Assembly (NCBI GenBank): GCA_937896065.1
Contig: CALBLI010000026.1
Span: forward strand, 1-9,138
Reading direction: 5' to 3'
DNA: 9,138 nucleotides
Source: an uncultured Caryophanales bacterium
Lineage (GTDB): Bacteria; Bacillota_I; Bacilli_A; RFN20; CAG-288
The translations under genes were made by a program, and so were the position numbers. The notes beneath the pieces were generated by a model. That model saw nothing but the letters and a program-made list of their open reading frames with translations. It had not been told where the DNA came from and did no database searches. Shown in pieces: positions 1 to 4,696 of this stretch (the first letter of the stretch is position 1; every line of letters begins with the position of its first letter).

Positions 1-2
1 TT

Positions 3-878
3 GTAGATGATGAAAGTTTTAAAATAGAAGGCAAATTAATATTAAATGATGATAACAATTTTTCTATTATCATCAAAACAGATGATAAAGAATATGATTT
101 TACTACTTTATACGATAAAAATTCAGTTGATAATGTAGGATTTTTAACTTGGCTATTTTATAAAATAAATTATTCTATAGCAAGAATAGCTTTCAATGCT
201 ATATCACTTATTCTTCCACAAGCAATTGCTGATATGATATTTGATTTATCTAGAATATTAATTGGAGAAAGAAATATAGTATCTTGTATTAATAATATTT
301 CAAGAGCAATAGTTAATTATAATCATAATAGATATTTAAAAGAACCTATATCATATATTTATGATCAAAGTAATTATGAATCTTATTGGATGGGTAATTT
401 TGCAAATATTGCAAATAATGGATGTGGAATAGTTAGTATGTATAATTCACTTTTAAGTAGTAGTAAAAGAACTAATTTAAAAGATTTGATATTAAGATGT
501 GATCTTTTAAATTCTTATACTTTAGATGCATATGGATATTTAGGAGTTGATCCTAATTGTATCAATACTGTTTGTGGATTGTCTAATTTATTTGTGAAAC
601 ATAAATATGCAGTATGGAATAAAAGTGGCTTCTCAAATGATGTAAATAAATATTGTAAAAATAAATATGCTATTTTAATGGTAGTTAATAATCTTCATGA
701 TTTAAAACAAGATATGCATTATTTTAATGTGAGATATGATGAGAAGAAGGATAGGGTAATGGCACTTAACTATGAAGAGAATCATAAACAAGATTTAGAA
801 TACTCAAATTTGGTTAGTTTCTTTGATTCAACTTATCCAGAAAACATTTTTATGAATGGGTATATATTTTATGAATAA
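3..878 (+). CDS. C39/papain-like cysteine peptidase domain protein, 5' end missing
   Basis: The reading frame is open from the left edge (first full codon at base 3), so the gene starts outside the window and the ATG at 234 is only an internal Met. The visible part is 291 residues. The C-terminal half resembles the C39-like/papain-like peptidase fold. A Cys in the context NNGCGIVSMYN (visible residue 141) matches the family's GCGP(T/I)S motif. A His in DMHYFNVRYD (residue 239) is followed by a strand and an Asn in MALNY (residue 256), giving a Cys-His-Asn triad in the right order. Residues about 48-85 are hydrophobic (GFLTWLFYKINYSIARIAF and onward) and may be membrane-associated or a packed helical region. 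The family cleaves peptides, or in some toxins modifies proteins. Substrate and location are unknown because the N-terminus is missing. The stop overlaps the next gene by 8 nt, so the two are probably translated together. The fold call is moderate; function is not known. Confidence 0.75.
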   Translation, partial: VDDESFKIEGKLILNDDNNFSIIIKTDDKEYDFTTLYDKNSVDNVGFLTWLFYKINYSIARIAFNAISLILPQAIADMIFDLSRILIGERNIVSCINNISRAIVNYNHNRYLKEPISYIYDQSNYESYWMGNFANIANNGCGIVSMYNSLLSSSKRTNLKDLILRCDLLNSYTLDAYGYLGVDPNCINTVCGLSNLFVKHKYAVWNKSGFSNDVNKYCKNKYAILMVVNNLHDLKQDMHYFNVRYDEKKDRVMALNYEENHKQDLEYSNLVSFFDSTYPENIFMNGYIFYE

Positions 879-1662
879 GAAATTATTACCAGTAATTTTA
901 ATAACTTCATTATCACTTCAATCATGTAAGTTATTTAATTCATTATTTCCAAATACTAAACCATTAGAATTAAATAATGTTGTTTATACTTGCAAAGAGA
1001 TGAGTGAGTTTAAGATATATAAATTTGATAATACAAGATATAGATTGTTTAAAACTACAATTAATTATAAACAATATTATATAAATTATGTTTATAGAAA
1101 AAATAATGTGAAATTTAAATTGACAACAAAATATGCAACTTTAATTTATTTAGATGAAATGTCATCAAAAGATTACATCACCTACAAAGATAATGATCAT
1201 AAATATTCAATAGTAATAGATAATGACCCTATATGGAAAAAGTATTCAGGCAAAACATTAAACATAATAGCAACAGATTTAGGTGATAATTATTCTATTT
1301 CACATGTAATATATGGAGGAAATTATAAAAATGATTTTTATAATTTCTACATGTATTATAACTATTCATGTGGAATATTAAGATATAATAATGAAACTAT
1401 AGAAGTAGTAACTTATTATGAAGATGATAATACATATGAAACATATTCAATAATAAATAATAAGAAAGGAGATTTTTTATATAGTGGTAATTTTATAGGT
1501 GATCAAAATAAAACAACATACAACATTGCAAATGATAATTTATTTAATAAAGAAACAACATCATTTGATATTTATAAAAGTGATGAAGATAATCATTATT
1601 TATCTTCATTTGATGTAGAAGATGATGATGAAGTTGAAGAAATAGTAAAGGAATTTAGTTAA
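871..1662 (+). CDS. predicted lipoprotein of unknown function
   Basis: The protein is 263 residues when started at ATG 871. An in-frame ATG at 856 exists, but starting at 871 gives a classic lipoprotein signal peptide: MNKK, a hydrophobic stretch LLPVILITSLSL, then lipobox L16-Q17-S18-C19. Lgt and signal peptidase II would lipidate and cleave at Cys19, anchoring the protein on the outer face of the membrane. The mature part is rich in Tyr, Asn, Asp and Lys and looks like a beta-rich extracellular domain. It ends in an acidic run (DVEDDDEVEEI). I do not recognise a family. The start lies inside the preceding peptidase-like gene (8-nt overlap) and no strong Shine-Dalgarno site is visible, so translational coupling is likely. 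The link to a cysteine-peptidase gene would fit a surface accessory protein or an immunity protein, but that is inference. The C-terminus may have been shortened by a frameshift (see 1649-1789). Confidence 0.75.
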   Translation: MNKKLLPVILITSLSLQSCKLFNSLFPNTKPLELNNVVYTCKEMSEFKIYKFDNTRYRLFKTTINYKQYYINYVYRKNNVKFKLTTKYATLIYLDEMSSKDYITYKDNDHKYSIVIDNDPIWKKYSGKTLNIIATDLGDNYSISHVIYGGNYKNDFYNFYMYYNYSCGILRYNNETIEVVTYYEDDNTYETYSIINNKKGDFLYSGNFIGDQNKTTYNIANDNLFNKETTSFDIYKSDEDNHYLSSFDVEDDDEVEEIVKEFS

Positions 1663-1789
1663 TATTAAAAAAATTATAGGAATGATATCTTTTAGACCAA
1701 AAGACGATAATTTTAATATTATTTATGGAATAGCATATCCACTAAATAGTGATTCTATATTAAAAATATTAGAAAATTTATCAGTTTAA
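1649..1789 (+). other. short +1-frame coding-like segment, possible displaced C-terminus of the lipoprotein or small ORF
   Basis: After a stop at 1646-1648, the frame one base ahead of the lipoprotein stays open to a TAA at 1787-1789, immediately followed by TAG. From ATG 1682 it would encode 35 residues beginning MISFRPKDDNFNIIYG. The codons before that ATG also read as protein-like (NIKKIIG). The ATG has no properly spaced ribosome site. The segment joins plausibly to the lipoprotein's last residues (EEIVKEF) after a +1 shift near 1650-1660. It could be the end of the lipoprotein lost by a one-base deletion or sequencing error, a gene remnant, or a tiny independent ORF. No family is recognised. 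Confidence 0.35.
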
Positions 1790-1832
1790 TAGAAAAATAA
1801 TTAAAATGATTTTAAAATTATATAGTTTATTT

Positions 1833-1840
1833 AAAGGAGA
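1833..1840 (+). promoter_or_regulatory. strong Shine-Dalgarno site fixing the pepF-type gene start
   Basis: AAAGGAGA is a near-perfect anti-16S match. It runs into the ATG at 1840, so that codon cannot be used with this site. The in-frame ATG at 1846 lies about 6 nt downstream of the GGAG core and is the likely start. Confidence 0.8.
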
Positions 1841-1845
1841 TGATT

Positions 1846-3621
1846 ATGAAAAATAAATGGGATTTAACTTTAATTTATAAAGATGAAGAAAGCTTTAAGA
1901 AAGATTTAGATTTAATTAAAGAAGTTTATATTAAAAAAATGGCTTCATTTGAAGGAAAGCTATCTAATGAAAAATCATTAAAAGAATATTTAAATTTAAA
2001 TAGAGAAGTGACTCCAATTCTTACAAAAGTTGGAATGTTTGCTTCTATGAGATCTGATTTAGATAAGAAAAATACAAAAAATGCTACAGCTTTACAAGAG
2101 GTTGAATATGTATATTCACTACTTAGTGAAAATTTATCTTATGTAGAGCCTGAACTTTTATCTATTGGTAAAGATAAAATCGATTTATTTTTAAAGAATA
2201 ATCAAGAATATAATGATTTTGATTACTATTTTGATAAATTATTTAATGGTGCAAAATTTGTACTTAAAAATGAACAAGAAAAATTAGTTTCTTATTTTTC
2301 ACAACTAGAAAATGAAGGATCTACTTTATATTCTCAGTTATCAGTCGGTGATTACACACCTAAAAATATAAAATTAAAGTCTGGTAAAGAAATTGAAGTC
2401 AATCAAGCTAATTGGACATCTCTTATCCCTACTTTAGATAATGAAGAAGATAGACAAAAAGTATTTGAATCTTTATATAGTTATTATGACGAGCATAAAA
2501 ACATTTATGGTGAAATATATAACAGTGTAATGCAAGCTGAAATTGCTGAAAAGAAAGCAAGAGGATATTCGTCAATTTTACAAGCTCATTTATTTAGAAA
2601 TAAAATTCCAGAAGATGTTTTTTATAATTTGATTGATGTAGCATCAACTAATAATAATGGATTAAAGAAATATTTAAATTTAAGAAAGAAATATTTAAAA
2701 TTAGATAAATATCATACTTATGATAGATTTTTAAAATTAGCACATAGTGAAAAGAAATATACTTACGAAGAAGGGAAGGAATTATTCTTTAAATCCATTG
2801 AAAAATTCCCAGAAGATTTTAAAAACAAAGCCAGAGAAGTCACTAAAGATGGCTATGTTGATGTCTATCATAGTCTAGGAAAAAGAACTGGTGCTTATTC
2901 TAGTGGTGGAGAAAATGTACATCCCTTCATTTTATTAAATTACAATGATACTTTAGAAGATGTATTCACTTTAGCTCATGAATCCGGTCACTCTATTCAC
3001 ACTTTATATTCAATGGAATCTCAACCTGTTGTCAAACAAAACTATACAATATTTGTTGCAGAAATCGCCTCAACTTTTAATGAACATAATCTCCTTGATT
3101 ATTTAATGAAGAGTGATTCTTTATCAAGAAATGATAAGATTACACTTCTTGAAAAAGCTATTGATGAAATTGTAGCTACTTTCTATAGGCAAACTTTATT
3201 TGGACATTATGAATATAATATTTCAAAAATGGTTGAAGAAGGTAAACCTATTAATCATGAAGTACTATCTAACGAGATGATTAGTCTTTATAAAATGTAT
3301 TATGGACTTGATATAAATGATGAAAAAGTTAAGAAATATGTTTGGGCATATATTCCTCATCTTTTCTATACTCCATTTTATGTCTATCAATATGCAACAT
3401 CATTTACTGCATCAATGTTAATTTATAAGAATGTTAAAAATAATGTTCCTGGTGCTTTTGACAATTACATTAAAATGCTAAAATCAGGCGGAAGTGATTA
3501 TCCAATTGAAGAAGTTAAATTAGCAGGTGTTGATTTAACTAAAAAAGATGCATTCCTATCAGTGACTTCATATATGGATGAACTTGTTAATCAGCTTGAA
3601 AAATTATTAAAGAGTGAATAA
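1846..3621 (+). CDS. pepF: oligoendopeptidase F-type M3 zinc metallopeptidase
   Basis: This 591-residue protein matches the usual PepF length of about 600. It is a cytoplasmic zinc peptidase of family M3 that hydrolyses oligopeptides, feeding peptide recycling and amino-acid supply. The zinc site is H378-E-S-G-H382 within LAHESGHSIHT, and E406 in FVAEIASTFNE is the expected third ligand, 24 residues after the second His. Near the C-terminus, HLFYTPFYVYQYA (residues 505-517) carries the conserved His and Tyr residues that line the substrate site in this family. The N-terminal 200 residues form the helical oligopeptidase-F lid domain. No signal peptide is present. The start at 1846 is chosen from ribosome-site spacing. 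A 37-nt gap separates it from the following dehydrogenase gene, with no clear terminator, so co-transcription is likely. The family call is secure; exact peptide specificity is not. Confidence 0.95.
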   Translation: MKNKWDLTLIYKDEESFKKDLDLIKEVYIKKMASFEGKLSNEKSLKEYLNLNREVTPILTKVGMFASMRSDLDKKNTKNATALQEVEYVYSLLSENLSYVEPELLSIGKDKIDLFLKNNQEYNDFDYYFDKLFNGAKFVLKNEQEKLVSYFSQLENEGSTLYSQLSVGDYTPKNIKLKSGKEIEVNQANWTSLIPTLDNEEDRQKVFESLYSYYDEHKNIYGEIYNSVMQAEIAEKKARGYSSILQAHLFRNKIPEDVFYNLIDVASTNNNGLKKYLNLRKKYLKLDKYHTYDRFLKLAHSEKKYTYEEGKELFFKSIEKFPEDFKNKAREVTKDGYVDVYHSLGKRTGAYSSGGENVHPFILLNYNDTLEDVFTLAHESGHSIHTLYSMESQPVVKQNYTIFVAEIASTFNEHNLLDYLMKSDSLSRNDKITLLEKAIDEIVATFYRQTLFGHYEYNISKMVEEGKPINHEVLSNEMISLYKMYYGLDINDEKVKKYVWAYIPHLFYTPFYVYQYATSFTASMLIYKNVKNNVPGAFDNYIKMLKSGGSDYPIEEVKLAGVDLTKKDAFLSVTSYMDELVNQLEKLLKSE

Positions 3622-3658
3622 TTATTAGACATATGTTAAAATAAAAAGAGGTGAAAAT

Positions 3659-4612
3659 ATGGACTATAAGAAAATTGTTGTTGCTGGTGGTGGTGTATTA
3701 GGAAGCCAGATTGCTTTTCAAGCAGCTTATTGTGGATTTGATGTTACAATATGGCTTAGAAGTGAAGGAAGTGTTAAAAGATGTCAACCTAAATTGGACA
3801 CTTTAAAAACTACTTATCTTGATGCTTTAAAGCTTATGAATAGCGATGAAGGTAAGTCTGTTTCTAATTGGTGCAGAGGTTTAGTTTTTGATGATATTGA
3901 TTTTAATTACGATGAGCTTGTTAAAAAAGTTGAAAATGCTTATTCAAACATCAAACTTGTCATCGATTTAAAAGAAGCTGTTAAAGACGCTGATCTAGTC
4001 ATTGAGTCAATGGCTGAAGATATAAATCAGAAGAAAGAATTTTATTTAAAACTTGCTCCACTTCTCCCATCTAAAACAGTCATTGTTTCAAATTCATCAA
4101 CTCTTCTTCCATCCAAAATGGCTAAATTTACATCAAGAAGTGATAAATTCTTATCGCTTCATTTTGCTAATTCAATTTGGAAGAATAATATTGCTGAGGT
4201 TATGGTTCAAAGCAAGACAAATATGAAATACTTTGATGAGGTGATTGAATTTGCTAAGGAAATTAATATGATTCCTCTTCCTGTTAAAAAAGAAAAAGCC
4301 GGCTATTTATTAAATTCAATGCTTGTTCCTCTTCTTTTCTCTGGTATGGATTTATATGTTAACGGCATCTCTGATCCAGAAAGTATTGATAAAGCTTGGA
4401 CTCTTGGAACAGGTGCTCCTAAAGGACCATTTAAAATACTTGATACAGTCGGATTAACAACTGCTTATAATATCGTAAAAAACTATTTAAAAATTCCTTC
4501 ATTTTTAGCACCATATAATTTCAAAGGCATGGCCAAGATGTTAAAAACTTATATTGATCAAGGTAAGCTTGGAATGAGTTCAGGTGAGGGATTTTATAAA
4601 TATAAGAATTGA
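3659..4612 (+). CDS. 3-hydroxyacyl-CoA dehydrogenase family protein (3-hydroxybutyryl-CoA dehydrogenase-like)
   Basis: The protein is 317 residues with a GAGGTG ribosome site 5 nt before the ATG. The family oxidises or reduces 3-hydroxyacyl-CoA with NAD(P) in beta-oxidation or butyrate/butanol-type pathways; some members act on other hydroxy acids such as carnitine or gulonate. The Rossmann loop is G10-x-G12-x-x-G15 near the N-terminus. Residues S147, H168, E180 and N219 fall at the spacing of the known catalytic set (Ser, His, Glu, Asn). The C-terminal helical domain contains GTGAPKGPFKILD and ends with GEGFYKY, both typical of the family. The second beta strand ends VTIWLRSEG, placing Arg34 where NAD-specific members usually carry Asp, which hints at NADP preference. 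The length exceeds the usual 280-290 because of an insertion around residues 36-75. No thiolase, crotonase or acyl-CoA dehydrogenase gene is in view, so the pathway is unassigned. Confidence 0.9.
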   Translation: MDYKKIVVAGGGVLGSQIAFQAAYCGFDVTIWLRSEGSVKRCQPKLDTLKTTYLDALKLMNSDEGKSVSNWCRGLVFDDIDFNYDELVKKVENAYSNIKLVIDLKEAVKDADLVIESMAEDINQKKEFYLKLAPLLPSKTVIVSNSSTLLPSKMAKFTSRSDKFLSLHFANSIWKNNIAEVMVQSKTNMKYFDEVIEFAKEINMIPLPVKKEKAGYLLNSMLVPLLFSGMDLYVNGISDPESIDKAWTLGTGAPKGPFKILDTVGLTTAYNIVKNYLKIPSFLAPYNFKGMAKMLKTYIDQGKLGMSSGEGFYKYKN

Positions 4613-4613
4613 C

Positions 4614-4647
4614 AATATATATAAATTTACAAAAACATATATTTTTT
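4614..4647 (+). terminator. weak AT-only hairpin with T tract after the dehydrogenase gene
   Basis: AATATAT (4614-4620) can pair with ATATATT (4637-4643) across a 16-nt loop and is followed by a T run to 4647. The stem has no GC pairs and would be weak, so this may be chance in AT-rich DNA. It lies where a terminator would be expected, between the dehydrogenase stop and the next promoter. Confidence 0.25.
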
Positions 4648-4660
4648 GCTCTTGTTAAGT

Positions 4661-4681
4661 TATTACTCCATCAAGGTAATA
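4661..4681. repeat. dyad TATTAC-N9-GTAATA upstream of the helicase-nuclease promoter
   Basis: A perfect 6-bp inverted repeat (4661-4666 and 4676-4681) ends four bases before the -10 box. It occupies the region where a -35 element would lie. The position suits a repressor or activator site. The regulator is unknown; the HTH domain of the downstream protein is one possible, unproven candidate. Confidence 0.4.
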
Positions 4682-4690
4682 TGATATAAT
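4682..4690 (+). promoter_or_regulatory. extended -10 promoter of the helicase-nuclease gene
   Basis: TGATATAAT is a perfect TGn-TATAAT extended -10 box. No good -35 hexamer lies 17 bp upstream (ATTACT at 4662-4667), which extended -10 promoters tolerate. The expected transcription start, about 7 nt downstream, falls at about 4697, the first base of the GTG start codon, so the transcript would be leaderless or nearly so. Confidence 0.65.
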
Positions 4691-4696
4691 TTTTTT

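Noticed and set aside
856..870. ATG 856 as start of the lipoprotein
   Set aside because: Starting at 871 gives a standard MNKK signal peptide and lipobox; 856 adds MGIYF ahead of the charged n-region with no ribosome site.
234..878. Gene starting at ATG 234
   Set aside because: The same frame is open without a stop back to base 3 with protein-like sequence, so 234 is an internal Met of a truncated gene.
1840..1845. ATG 1840 as start of the M3 peptidase
   Set aside because: It abuts the Shine-Dalgarno core with no spacing; ATG 1846 is correctly spaced.
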